A DNA stretch of 64,000 nucleotides. It comes from Paraburkholderia humisilvae (GTDB lineage Bacteria > Pseudomonadota > Gammaproteobacteria > Burkholderiales > Burkholderiaceae). This document shows positions 17,850 to 25,795 of this stretch, piece after piece (positions within the stretch are counted from its first letter, which is position 1; every line of letters begins with the position of its first letter). Below the pieces are notes generated by a model. That model ran no database searches. It saw only the letters and a program-made list of their open reading frames with translations, and was not told where the DNA came from. Position numbers and translations under genes: made by a program. The stretch spans positions 62,001 through 126,000 of the forward strand of contig NZ_CADIKH010000010.1 of assembly GCF_902859855.1 (NCBI RefSeq). Direction: 5' to 3'.

Positions 17850-19401
17850 GGAGACTGACTCCTTCTACCGATGCAATCAGGTCGTGGTCTTCCCAACCTG
17901 CGTCGAATTCGGCCGCGATACGGCCACGGAACATCACCAGCACGCGGTCGCAGGTGCGCAGATCGTCGAGTTCGCCCGATACGACGAGCACCGCTTTGCC
18001 TTCGTCGCGCACGCGGTCGATCACCGACAGCAGCGCCTCCTTCGATTTCACGTCGACACCCGCGGTCGGATCGATCAGCACCAGCACCTGCGGATCGGTC
18101 GCGAGCGCACGCGCCATCACGACCTTCTGCTGATTGCCGCCCGACAGGCCCGACACCGGGTGCTCCGGACCGGGCGCAACGATGCCGAGCGCGTTGATCA
18201 TCCGGCGGCCGAACGCGTTTTTCTTGGCGGGCGGCGCGATGCCGAAGCGGCCAAGCATCCGCGCGATCGTCATCGATGCGTTCTCGGCGACCGACTGGGT
18301 CAGCACGAGGCCTTCGTGATGGCGATCCTTCGGCACGCAGCCGATACCGTGCGCGAGCGCCGCCGGCACGTCGCCGAGCGGAAGCAGCGCGCCTGACACG
18401 CGAATCTCGCCGCGCTGCGATTTGCGCAGCCCGGCGATCGCTTCGGCGACGCTCGTGCGGCCGCTGCTCGTCGCGCCGGTCAGGCCGATCACTTCGCCGC
18501 GCCGCACCCGCAGCGACACGTCCGCATAGTCAGCGCCCGTCAGACCGTGCACGTCGAGCGCGACCGGCGTGTGCGCGGGCAACGGCGCACGCGACGCCGC
18601 ATCGGCCACCGCCAGGCCGCCGCGCTCGCCGGTCATCGCTTCAATCAGCTGGTCGCGCGGCAACGCCGCCACCGGCGCGCTGACAATATGCCGCGCATCG
18701 CGCAGCACCGTGACCGCCTGGCAAATCTCATACACCTCCTGCAAATGGTGCGAGATAAACAGGAATGTCACGCCTTCGCGCTGCAGTTCGGTGATGCGCC
18801 TGAAAAGCCGCTTGATTTCCTCGCCGTCGAGCTGTGCCGTCGGTTCGTCGAGGATGATGAAACGCGCGCCATACGACAACGCCCGCGCGATTTCGACCAG
18901 TTGCCGCGCCTCGACGGTCAGGTCGCCCGCGCGCGCATTTTCGCGTACATCGATCTTCCAGTGGTCGAGCAGCGCGCGTGCATCGCGGCGCATCGAGCGC
19001 CAGTCGATCACGCCACGCCGCTCGGGCTGGCGGTTGATAAAGAGGTTCTCCGCGACCGTCAGGTCGCGGATGATCGTCGAATGCTGATAGACGCACGCGA
19101 CCCGCTCGCGCCATGCATCGCGGTCCGCGATCGGCGGCGCCAGCGTGCCGGCGAAGCGGACTTCGCCGGTATCCGGCTTGCGCAGGCCGGTCAGAATCGA
19201 CACCAGCGTCGATTTACCCGCCCCGTTGCGCCCGACGAGCGCGTGCGACTCACCCGGCATCACACGCATCGTCACGTCGCGCAGCGCGGACGTCGAGCCG
19301 AAGCGCTTGCCAACGCCGAGCGCTTCGACGACCGGCGCGGACGCGCCGGACGCCGGTACGCCGGACGCCGAGGGGATCGAACCGTGCGTCATCTCGCTCA
19401 T
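17839..19401 (-). CDS. Sugar ABC transporter ATP-binding protein (RbsA/MglA type)
   Basis: A 520-residue protein with two ABC domains. The first has Walker A GRNGAGKST, a Q-loop and Walker B LDEPTAQLD; the second has the degenerate Walker A GATSSGRTS usual for CUT2 importers, LSGGNQQKVVMARALA and Walker B LIDPTAGVDV. It powers the permease encoded just downstream. The ATG at 19401 overlaps the stop of the binding-protein gene by four bases (ATGA). Confidence 0.92.
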   Translation of the reverse strand: MSEMTHGSIPSASGVPASGASAPVVEALGVGKRFGSTSALRDVTMRVMPGESHALVGRNGAGKSTLVSILTGLRKPDTGEVRFAGTLAPPIADRDAWRERVACVYQHSTIIRDLTVAENLFINRQPERRGVIDWRSMRRDARALLDHWKIDVRENARAGDLTVEARQLVEIARALSYGARFIILDEPTAQLDGEEIKRLFRRITELQREGVTFLFISHHLQEVYEICQAVTVLRDARHIVSAPVAALPRDQLIEAMTGERGGLAVADAASRAPLPAHTPVALDVHGLTGADYADVSLRVRRGEVIGLTGATSSGRTSVAEAIAGLRKSQRGEIRVSGALLPLGDVPAALAHGIGCVPKDRHHEGLVLTQSVAENASMTIARMLGRFGIAPPAKKNAFGRRMINALGIVAPGPEHPVSGLSGGNQQKVVMARALATDPQVLVLIDPTAGVDVKSKEALLSVIDRVRDEGKAVLVVSGELDDLRTCDRVLVMFRGRIAAEFDAGWEDHDLIASVEGVSLHEE

Positions 19402-20447
19402 TTCAGCGTGTTGCCCCACAGGTTCTTATCGTCGACGTTCGCCTTCGTCACGAGCGGCGCCGGCAACTGGTCCTCGAGAACGCCTGGCTGCAGTTGCACG
19501 ATCGTGCTGCCGTGATCGGTCGGACCCGGCTTGAAGCTCTGCCCGGCGAGCGCGGCCTTCATGTAGTACAGGCCGTACTTCGCGTACAGGTCGGCCGGTT
19601 GCGACACGGTCGCGTCGATCTCGCCCTTGCGGATCGCATCGAACTCCTGCGGAATGCCGTCGTTGCTGACGATCACGACGTGCTTCGGATCGCCGGCCGG
19701 AAACAGCATCTGCTTGCGGCGCAGCGTTTGCAGCGTGGGGGCGAGATAGACACCGCCCGCCTGCATGTAGATCGCCTTCACATCCGGATTCGCGGTGAGC
19801 AGACTATCGAGCGCGCTTGCCGCGACATCGCCCTTCCAGCCCGCCGGAATCTCAAGCAGCGACAGGCCCGGATAGTTCTTCAGGCACGCGCGGAACGCTT
19901 CCGAACGGTCGCGGCCGTTCACCGATGCGAGGTCGCCTTCAATCTGCACGACCTTGCCCGTCTTCACATGCTCGCCAATGTACTTGCATGCCTTCTCGCC
20001 ATACGCGTGATTGTCGGCACGCACGACCATCGCGACCTTGCCCTGCGTCGGCGCGACGTCGACGGCGACCACCTGCACGTTCTTCGCCGCCGCGGAGTCG
20101 AGCGCGCGGCTGATCGCGGCCGAATCGATCGGCCCGACCACGATGCCCTTTGCGCCGAGATTCACCATGTTGTTCATATCGGTGATCTGCTGGGCGGGGT
20201 CGTTGTTCGAGTTCACCGGCGCGAGGATGTCGATACCCATCTCCTTCGCGTACTTCGGCAGGTAGTTGTTATACGACTGCCAGAACGGCGACGTCAGCAG
20301 CGGCAGACCGAGGCCGACCTTGCCGGCATCGGCGGCCTGCGCAGCGCCGCTCGCGGCAAGACCGGCGACGCACGCGGCGGCCATCCCGACCGACAGTGCC
20401 GAATGAACGAAACGGCGGGCCGTGCTCGACCCGTTGACGAAACTCAT
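19398..20447 (-). CDS. Sugar ABC transporter periplasmic binding protein
   Basis: A 349-residue periplasmic binding protein of the RbsB type. Residues 1-38 form a signal peptide ending in GAAQAAD. The mature part begins VGLGLPLLTSPFWQSY and contains INDMNNMVNLGAKGIVVGP-like sugar-binding-fold segments (QITDMNNMVNLGAKGIVVG) and DGIPQEFDAIRKGEID. It is the first gene of the importer-catabolic operon, with AAGGAG before the ATG at 20447. The sugar is inferred to be L-fucose or a similar sugar from the downstream enzymes. Confidence 0.9.
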   Translation of the reverse strand: MSFVNGSSTARRFVHSALSVGMAAACVAGLAASGAAQAADAGKVGLGLPLLTSPFWQSYNNYLPKYAKEMGIDILAPVNSNNDPAQQITDMNNMVNLGAKGIVVGPIDSAAISRALDSAAAKNVQVVAVDVAPTQGKVAMVVRADNHAYGEKACKYIGEHVKTGKVVQIEGDLASVNGRDRSEAFRACLKNYPGLSLLEIPAGWKGDVAASALDSLLTANPDVKAIYMQAGGVYLAPTLQTLRRKQMLFPAGDPKHVVIVSNDGIPQEFDAIRKGEIDATVSQPADLYAKYGLYYMKAALAGQSFKPGPTDHGSTIVQLQPGVLEDQLPAPLVTKANVDDKNLWGNTLK

Positions 20448-20660
20448 ATCTGTCTCCTTGTAGGCCGGGGGTGAGCCGTTTGCGTGGCTACGCCGGTCCC
20501 ATGCTTTGTGCTTGCGTTGTTTGAACTGCCAGACCCCGAGCGGCCAGCCGTTGCGGCGCAACAGCCTGCTCTGTGGGAACTCTCGTCCTGCGCTTTCTCG
20601 TGGATTGGCGTCGGCCGCATGTCAACTCATCGCAGCAACCATTCACCAATGAACGTATTA

Positions 20661-20672
20661 TTCATATACGAA
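20661..20672. promoter_or_regulatory. Possible operator of the IclR regulator
   Basis: TTCATATACGAA is an imperfect palindrome (10 of 12 positions) in the 315-base region between the divergent binding-protein and IclR genes. IclR proteins bind short palindromes in such places, so this is a candidate site only. Confidence 0.25.
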
Positions 20673-20761
20673 CTTTTTCAAGTCAAGGCATATGCGGTGC
20701 GGCATCCGTCCGTGTTTTCCCTAGCGGCGGCGGTTCGCGCGCCAATTCCTTAGATAATGGG

Positions 20762-21616
20762 ATGAGAACAAATCGACATCAGACGGTCACAATGGACGCA
20801 CACGTGGACGACAGGGACGACGGAGACCGTTATCGCGCGCCCGCGCTGGACAAGGGTCTCGACATCCTTGAACTGCTTGCGGAGCAGAAAGGCGGCCTGA
20901 CGCGCGCCGAAATCACCAAGCTGCTCGGGCGCAACGCAAGCGAGATGTACCGGATGCTCGAGCGGCTCGTCGCGCGGCAATATGTGGTGCGTTCGGCAGG
21001 CGGCGACCGCTATTCGCTCAGCCTGAAGCTGTACGCGCTCGCGCATCGGCACCCGCCGATGGAACGATTGATTTCCGAAGCGATGCCGCTGATGCAACGC
21101 TTCGCCGCGCAAGCGGAACAGTCGTGCCACCTCGCTGTGTACGACCGCGGCAATCTGCTGGTGATCGCCCAAGTGGATGGACCAGGCACGTGGGGTATCG
21201 CGGTGCGTCTGGGCTCGCGCGTCGGTCTGATCGATACCGGTTCGGGCCGTGTGATGCTCGCGTTCCAGACAGCCGAGCAGCGCACGCAGATGCTTGCCGA
21301 GCACACCGCCGTGAAAGGCGAAGTGACGATCGATCACACTGCGCTCGAAGCGGCCTGCGAGCGTATTCGTACGGCCGGTTTCTCGCAGAAGGACAGCCAG
21401 CAGATTTTCGGCGTCACGGATCTGACCTTTCCGTTGCTCGGCTCATCGGGCCAGGCGATCGCCGCGCTGACCTGTCCGTTCCTGAAGCGCATCGACGAAT
21501 ACGTCGCACCGTCGCTCGACGAAACCATCGCCCTGTTACGCGACATCGTGCAGACGATGTCGATGTTCCGCGAGCCCAGCGCTTACGACGAGTCTGCTGC
21601 GCACACGTCGCCTTGA
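20762..21616 (+). CDS. IclR-family transcriptional regulator
   Basis: A 284-residue regulator with an N-terminal winged helix (ALDKGLDILELLAEQKGGL, EITKLLGRNASEMYRMLERL, about residues 30-90) and a C-terminal IclR effector domain (CHLAVYDRGNLLVIAQVD, GSGRVMLAF, about 120-270). It is divergent from the sugar catabolic operon and is the probable local regulator, responding to the sugar or an intermediate. The start is uncertain: 20762 and 20792 are both possible and neither has a good ribosome site. Confidence 0.87.
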   Translation: MRTNRHQTVTMDAHVDDRDDGDRYRAPALDKGLDILELLAEQKGGLTRAEITKLLGRNASEMYRMLERLVARQYVVRSAGGDRYSLSLKLYALAHRHPPMERLISEAMPLMQRFAAQAEQSCHLAVYDRGNLLVIAQVDGPGTWGIAVRLGSRVGLIDTGSGRVMLAFQTAEQRTQMLAEHTAVKGEVTIDHTALEAACERIRTAGFSQKDSQQIFGVTDLTFPLLGSSGQAIAALTCPFLKRIDEYVAPSLDETIALLRDIVQTMSMFREPSAYDESAAHTSP

Positions 21617-21727
21617 CGGTGGAAATCGCGCTGGAAAACGCACACACATGCGTTAGAATGGCGGCCCTTTCAGAACCCGCCGCACGCGCATCGGCGCGTG
21701 CACGCTTTCCATCCGCTCCGACACGCC

Positions 21728-22270
21728 ATGGCCAAACTTCTGTCCGATCAGGAATTCCAGCGCTTTACCGAACTTCAACAGAAGCAGGCAAGCTTCACGA
21801 TTACGAGCGATGAGGCCGACGAACTGCGCGGCATCGTCGCGCGTGCCCAGCAAAAGCGCGACGATCGTGCCGCGGCGATGCAGGCAATCGAAACGTATAT
21901 CCGCCAGTTCGACATCACGCCGGACGAACTCTATTCACCCGAGCAGATCAGTGACGCAGCGCGTTCGTATGGGCTGATCCCTGCCGCGAAGAAAGAGCGC
22001 GCGCTGCCGCCGACGCTAACGTTCAATGGCAAGCCTTATCAATGGACGCGCAATCTGCCTGACGACATTCGCATGCCGCTCTTCGAGGCGTTCAAAGGCG
22101 GGCAATCGGTGAAGGCGTTTATCGCGACGCCGAAGGACGCGGTACGCTGCGCGGCCACCATCGCGCGGCTCGAGCGTGAAACAGGCGCCGTCTACGCGGA
22201 TGCGTGGCTCGAAGAGCTTGCCGTGTCGCGCGCGCAAATCGACGAGGCCGCGGCAAAGCTCGCGGCCTGA
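21728..22270 (+). CDS. Hypothetical protein
   Basis: A 180-residue soluble protein. The first 60 residues look like a coiled coil (FQRFTELQQKQ, ELRGIVARAQQKRDDRAAAM), then YIRQFDITPDELYSP. Although the last motif recalls the linker of H-NS proteins (I-x-x-F-x-x-T-x-x-E-L), the C-terminal half lacks the H-NS DNA-binding signature. Function unknown. Codon use matches core genes. The ATG at 21728 is used because the longer reading adds only ten residues of leader. Confidence 0.65.
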   Translation: MAKLLSDQEFQRFTELQQKQASFTITSDEADELRGIVARAQQKRDDRAAAMQAIETYIRQFDITPDELYSPEQISDAARSYGLIPAAKKERALPPTLTFNGKPYQWTRNLPDDIRMPLFEAFKGGQSVKAFIATPKDAVRCAATIARLERETGAVYADAWLEELAVSRAQIDEAAAKLAA

Positions 22271-22530
22271 GCGTTCATCTCCGGGTTCAGCCCACACCGT
22301 GCGGCACGCTCGTTCGCGCCGCCGGTCCACGCGTTTTCTCCTCTCCTTAGCTAGCGGTAAACCGGCCGCACATCGAAGTTATTCCGCGCCCGCACGCTAC
22401 GCGACAAATATTTTTCCTGCCCGCGCCATTCGGCCGCTCACGCACGAAGTTTTTCGAGCTGTCAGGAATATCTGCGCGAAGCGTCATGTTTACCCGATTG
22501 CATACCGCACAACTCGTCAAGGAGACGGAA

Positions 22531-22797
22531 ATGAAGAAGTTCGCGATGTTCGCTATGGCGCTTGCAGCATTCAGTTCAGCCAACGTTTTTGCGCAAGGTA
22601 AGACGCGCGCCGAAGTCTACCAGGAACTGGTGCAAGCGAAGCAGAACGGCCTCGATTTCGTGACGGACGCTTCGTATCCTGACGTCAGTCCGGTCTATCA
22701 AACCACGGTCGCCTATCTGAAACAGAAGGCACTCGCCAAGAACGAACAGCAAAACGGTCGCTCGACGGCGGACGCCGATACCTCAATGAAGCATTGA
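22531..22797 (+). CDS. DUF4148 domain-containing secreted protein
   Basis: An 88-residue protein with a signal peptide (KKFAMFAMALAAFSSANVFAQ) and the DUF4148 motif KTRAEVYQELVQAKQNGL, ending with YPDVSPVYQTTVAYL. These small periplasmic proteins are numerous in Burkholderia; their function is unknown. AAGGAGA precedes the ATG at 22531. The next gene begins ten bases later, so the two may be co-transcribed. Confidence 0.88.
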   Translation: MKKFAMFAMALAAFSSANVFAQGKTRAEVYQELVQAKQNGLDFVTDASYPDVSPVYQTTVAYLKQKALAKNEQQNGRSTADADTSMKH

Positions 22798-22807
22798 GGT
22801 CACCGAC

Positions 22808-23041
22808 ATGCAACGCAATCCCACCCCAATCGCCAGACACTCGGTCCGCGGCGAATCACGTCGGCGCGGACTGCGCGTGATACTCGACACAGCGCGCCGC
22901 TCCAAAGGATTATGGCTCGCGGCCGCAGCCGTTTTCGCATTCTCCGCCTGCGCATCGCTGCCGCCTTCGGACAGCAACGCGACCAACGCGAATGCGTGCG
23001 TCGGACCTGTCAGCTACTGCAATATCTTCTTCGGCTCCTGA
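22808..23041 (+). CDS. Small hypothetical lipoprotein-like protein
   Basis: A 77-residue protein. After an Arg-rich start, a hydrophobic segment LWLAAAAVFAFSACASLPP ends in a lipobox-like Ser-Ala-Cys, so the mature form would be about 30 residues ending in GPVSYCNIFFGS. GAGGTC lies upstream of the start. Similar tiny proteins with the CNIFFGS ending occur in Burkholderia; function unknown. Confidence 0.6.
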   Translation: MQRNPTPIARHSVRGESRRRGLRVILDTARRSKGLWLAAAAVFAFSACASLPPSDSNATNANACVGPVSYCNIFFGS

Positions 23042-23119
23042 GAGCCATTCATCGACCTCTGCGCCTGGCGGCATCGCGTAATCGCATAGCTGATATGCAC
23101 GCCGCCTCGCGCGTGCGCT

Positions 23120-23145
23120 GTAACCCGATCCACTTCCCGAACGAA
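23120..23145 (+). promoter_or_regulatory. SigF-type ECF promoter (GTAACC-N16-CGAA)
   Basis: GTAACC at 23120-23125 and CGAA at 23142-23145 are 16 bases apart, 75 bases before the DoxX gene. The same pair with the same spacing precedes the sigF-nrsF operon, and it matches the GTAACC-N16-CGAA form known for SigF-group ECF sigma factors. Confidence 0.65.
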
Positions 23146-23220
23146 CTAACTCTTAGACAGGGGTGTTCAACACACCGCTGACACCCGTTCATTCACCCAC
23201 ATGGAAGAGGTTATCGCGCT

Positions 23221-23727
23221 ATGAATAACAACCGCCCTTTGACCGAGCGAATCAGCTCGTTTTTGTCGGACCGAGCGAAATCCGCGTACTGGGCCCCGCT
23301 GCCCCTTCGGCTGATCGTCGGATATGGCTTTATGGCGCACGGGTACGCGAAAATCGTCAAGCACCCCGAGGTCTTTGCCAACATTCTCCACGCGCTGAAC
23401 GTCCCTGCGCCGCATTTCATGGCGTGGGCGACGATTCTGATCGAGCTGCTGGGTGGCCTCGCCATTCTGGTCGGCGCATTCGTTCCTCTGGTCAGCATTC
23501 CGATGGCGGCCGTGCTGCTGGTCGCCACGCTGACCGTTCACCTGCAGTTCGGCTTCACATCGATCAAGCTGATGGCCGTCACGGCTGCGGGCCCGCAATT
23601 CGGGCCGCCGGGCTACGAAACGGATCTGTTGTATCTGGCATGCCTCGCGACGCTTATCCTCGGTGGCGCGGGTCCGTTTTCGGTGGACGGTTACATCGGC
23701 AAGCGGTTGCGCGCAAATCACCCATGA
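23221..23727 (+). CDS. DoxX family membrane protein
   Basis: A 168-residue protein with the DoxX layout: RLIVGYGFMAHGYAKI helix near residue 35, WATILIELLGGLAILVGAF near 75, AAVLLVATLTVHL near 100 and YLACLATLILGGAGPFSVD near 140. DoxX proteins are four-helix inner-membrane proteins often found in stress operons. Its stop overlaps the start of the sigma factor gene by four bases (ATGA), so both are translated from one message driven by the SigF-type promoter. Confidence 0.88.
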   Translation: MNNNRPLTERISSFLSDRAKSAYWAPLPLRLIVGYGFMAHGYAKIVKHPEVFANILHALNVPAPHFMAWATILIELLGGLAILVGAFVPLVSIPMAAVLLVATLTVHLQFGFTSIKLMAVTAAGPQFGPPGYETDLLYLACLATLILGGAGPFSVDGYIGKRLRANHP

Positions 23728-24251
23728 ACGCGCCGGATGCGCAGCACCTGAGCTTCGGCGACCAGATGCTGTGCCACGTGCCGCGCCTGCGTCGCTACGC
23801 ACGCGCGTTGCTTGGCAATCGCGAACGCGCGGACGACCTCGTCCAGGACACGCTCGAGCGTGCGCTGCGGTACGCGTCGAACTTTCGTGCGGGTTCCAAT
23901 CTGAACGCATGGCTGATGACGATCATGCACAACGTGTTCGTCAATGACGTGCTTCGGGCTGCCAACACAAGAACACACGTCGCAGTGGACGACGCAAGCA
24001 TCGTCGAGGATGAATTGATGGTCGACGGCCATCACGCGGCGGGGCTGGAAATGCGCGATCTCGACGGCGCGCTTCAACAGTTGCCGCCCGACCAGCGGGA
24101 AGTGGTGCTGCTGGTCGGTCTCGATGAGATGAGCTACGCGGAGATCGCGCAAACGTTGAACGTGCCGCTCGGCACAGTCATGTCGCGTCTTTCGCGTGCC
24201 CGCCATAAGCTGCGCACCTTGCTGTCGCGTGACGTGGCGCCCGCCCGGTGA
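23724..24251 (+). CDS. ECF RNA polymerase sigma factor
   Basis: A 175-residue ECF sigma factor: region 2 (LRRYARALLGNRERADDLVQDTLERAL, about residues 20-48) and region 4 (LPPDQREVVLLVGLDEMSYAEIAQTLNVPLGTVMSRLSRAR, about 117-160). The four-base overlap with DoxX fixes the start. No anti-sigma gene lies beside it; control may come through the SigF-type promoter ahead of DoxX. Confidence 0.92.
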   Translation: MNAPDAQHLSFGDQMLCHVPRLRRYARALLGNRERADDLVQDTLERALRYASNFRAGSNLNAWLMTIMHNVFVNDVLRAANTRTHVAVDDASIVEDELMVDGHHAAGLEMRDLDGALQQLPPDQREVVLLVGLDEMSYAEIAQTLNVPLGTVMSRLSRARHKLRTLLSRDVAPAR

Positions 24252-24254
24252 TAT

Positions 24255-24289
24255 GCATCGCGTTGCGCGCTGACACTGCAGCGCGATGC
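24255..24289. terminator. Hairpin between convergent sigma and nrsF genes
   Basis: GCATCGCG and CGCGATGC form an eight-base outer stem, with a further GCGCTG/CAGCGC stem inside, between the two convergent genes. No clear T-run follows. Confidence 0.45.
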
Positions 24290-24379
24290 CGCTTCAGTTC
24301 CGTTCGGTTTCCTTCGGTTTGCACCGGTTTGCGGCGGTTGATGGGTTGACGTCATTGTCACCGCCCGCTGCGCGCGCCA

Positions 24380-25021
24380 TTACCAGCGCAATACCTTTTC
24401 TCCGACCACTGCCCCGACGAGCGTCGGTATCGCGATCCCGAGCAAATACCATGTCGCCCAGAAAGGTACGCTCGTCTCCGGGCACTTCAGGCAATAGACG
24501 GCCGTGCCGATCGCGCCGGCCAGCAGTCCGGCCGCCGCCCCGGTCAGGCGCAAGCGCGTCGGCGCAAGACTACGCACGACCGCGAGAATCGCAATCAGGC
24601 CCGGCACCGACAGCAGTGCGATATTCAGCGAGCAGGTGCGCCATGTACGCCCCATTAGCAGCGACGCGCGTGCATCGGGAGGCGCAAGCCACAAGATGAC
24701 GAGTGCGATCAGCAGGACGGTCGCGGCCGGTACAGCCAGCCACGCCCATGCGCGTCCGATGGCCACGCCAGGCCGCGACAGGCGCGCGGTCGCCAGCAAT
24801 GCCGCGCCGGCCATCGTCAGCGCGAACACGATCTTGGCCCAGAAGATCGGCGTGCCCACGAGCCACGCCAGATCGGCTCTTACGCCATAGACAGGCAGCA
24901 GCACCGCGATCGCGCCGCCAGCCGCAATCGATAGCGCGGACACGATACGCCGCTCGACAACATGCGTTCCAACCGGCGCGGCGTCCGCGGCCAGGGCTTC
25001 GATCAGGTTCTCGGTATTCAT
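24380..25021 (-). CDS. nrsF: NrsF-type (DUF1109) membrane anti-sigma protein
   Basis: A 213-residue protein with six membrane helices, for example GGAIAVLLPVYGV, FWAKIVFALTMAGAALLA and ATVLLIALVILWLA, and the DUF1109/NrsF length. NrsF proteins hold a SigF sigma factor inactive at the membrane until stress. The start overlaps the stop of the sigma gene by four bases, as usual for such pairs. Confidence 0.85.
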   Translation of the reverse strand: MNTENLIEALAADAAPVGTHVVERRIVSALSIAAGGAIAVLLPVYGVRADLAWLVGTPIFWAKIVFALTMAGAALLATARLSRPGVAIGRAWAWLAVPAATVLLIALVILWLAPPDARASLLMGRTWRTCSLNIALLSVPGLIAILAVVRSLAPTRLRLTGAAAGLLAGAIGTAVYCLKCPETSVPFWATWYLLGIAIPTLVGAVVGEKVLRW

Positions 25022-25596
25022 GCTTTTCCACCACCACGTATTTTCAATGCCAATGCCTTGAGTCCGCGGTGCACACCAACTTTCACAGCGGGTTCGGAAA
25101 GGCCGGTCGCGCGTGCGGTCTCCTCGACCGAGCGGCCTTCGACCTTCACATGAAGAATCGGCAGCTTCTGCCGGTCGGGCAACGTATCGAGCAGCTTGCC
25201 GAGATCGCGCCTGATTTCCGCAGGCTCGATCTCGGATTCGGCAAAAAGCTCCGGGAAATCGTCGAGCGGATCGTGCAACGCTTCGTGCCGCGCGCGAGCG
25301 CGCAGAAAGTCAGCGAGCTTGTAGCGCAGGATCGCGTGCACCCACGCGGTCAACGGTTCGTCACGCCGGTAGGTGTGCCGCCCTTTGTGAATCGCGATCA
25401 GCACTTCCTGCAGCACGTCTTCCACATCGTCACGCAGATTCGGCAGGCGTTTGCGCAACAACGCACGCACGTGTCTCGCAAGATCCTGCAAAAACACGTG
25501 GTAGGCGGCCGAGTCGCCGTCGAGCGAACAGATGAAGAGTGTTCGCAAGCGTTCCTCCACCGGATGTGTGTGAGGTCCCTCAGTGCATTGACTCAT
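25018..25596 (-). CDS. sigF: SigF-type ECF sigma factor
   Basis: A 192-residue ECF sigma factor: region 2 (LRKRLPNLRDDVEDVLQEVLIAIHKGRHTYRRD) and region 4 (LPDRQKLPILHVKVEGRSVEETARATGLSEPAVKVGVHRGL). The KGRHTYR and KVGVHRG forms, and an NrsF partner, are typical of the SigF group. Its own promoter (25677-25702) carries the SigF-type sequence, so it is probably autoregulated. Confidence 0.9.
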   Translation of the reverse strand: MSQCTEGPHTHPVEERLRTLFICSLDGDSAAYHVFLQDLARHVRALLRKRLPNLRDDVEDVLQEVLIAIHKGRHTYRRDEPLTAWVHAILRYKLADFLRARARHEALHDPLDDFPELFAESEIEPAEIRRDLGKLLDTLPDRQKLPILHVKVEGRSVEETARATGLSEPAVKVGVHRGLKALALKIRGGGKA

Positions 25597-25676
25597 CGAC
25601 GATTGCTCGCGCAGCTCCTTTCCGTGCCCGTTGTTACAGCGCGGCCTTCAGAAAGATTCCGCGATCATTCTTCTAG

Positions 25677-25702
25677 TTCGTCTGGTGGAGCAATCCGGTT
25701 AC
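25677..25702 (-). promoter_or_regulatory. SigF-type ECF promoter (GTAACC-N16-CGAA)
   Basis: On the minus strand GTAACC (25702-25697) and CGAA (25680-25677) are separated by exactly 16 bases, about 80 bases ahead of the sigF gene. The match to the DoxX operon promoter supports one regulon. Confidence 0.65.
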
Positions 25703-25795
25703 AGCGCCGCGCGAAAAAATAGGCGCGAAAAGTAGACCTGAAAATCATCCACCACGCAAATGGAAGCGAATTGCAAGGATGTTGACGGCTTAGGA

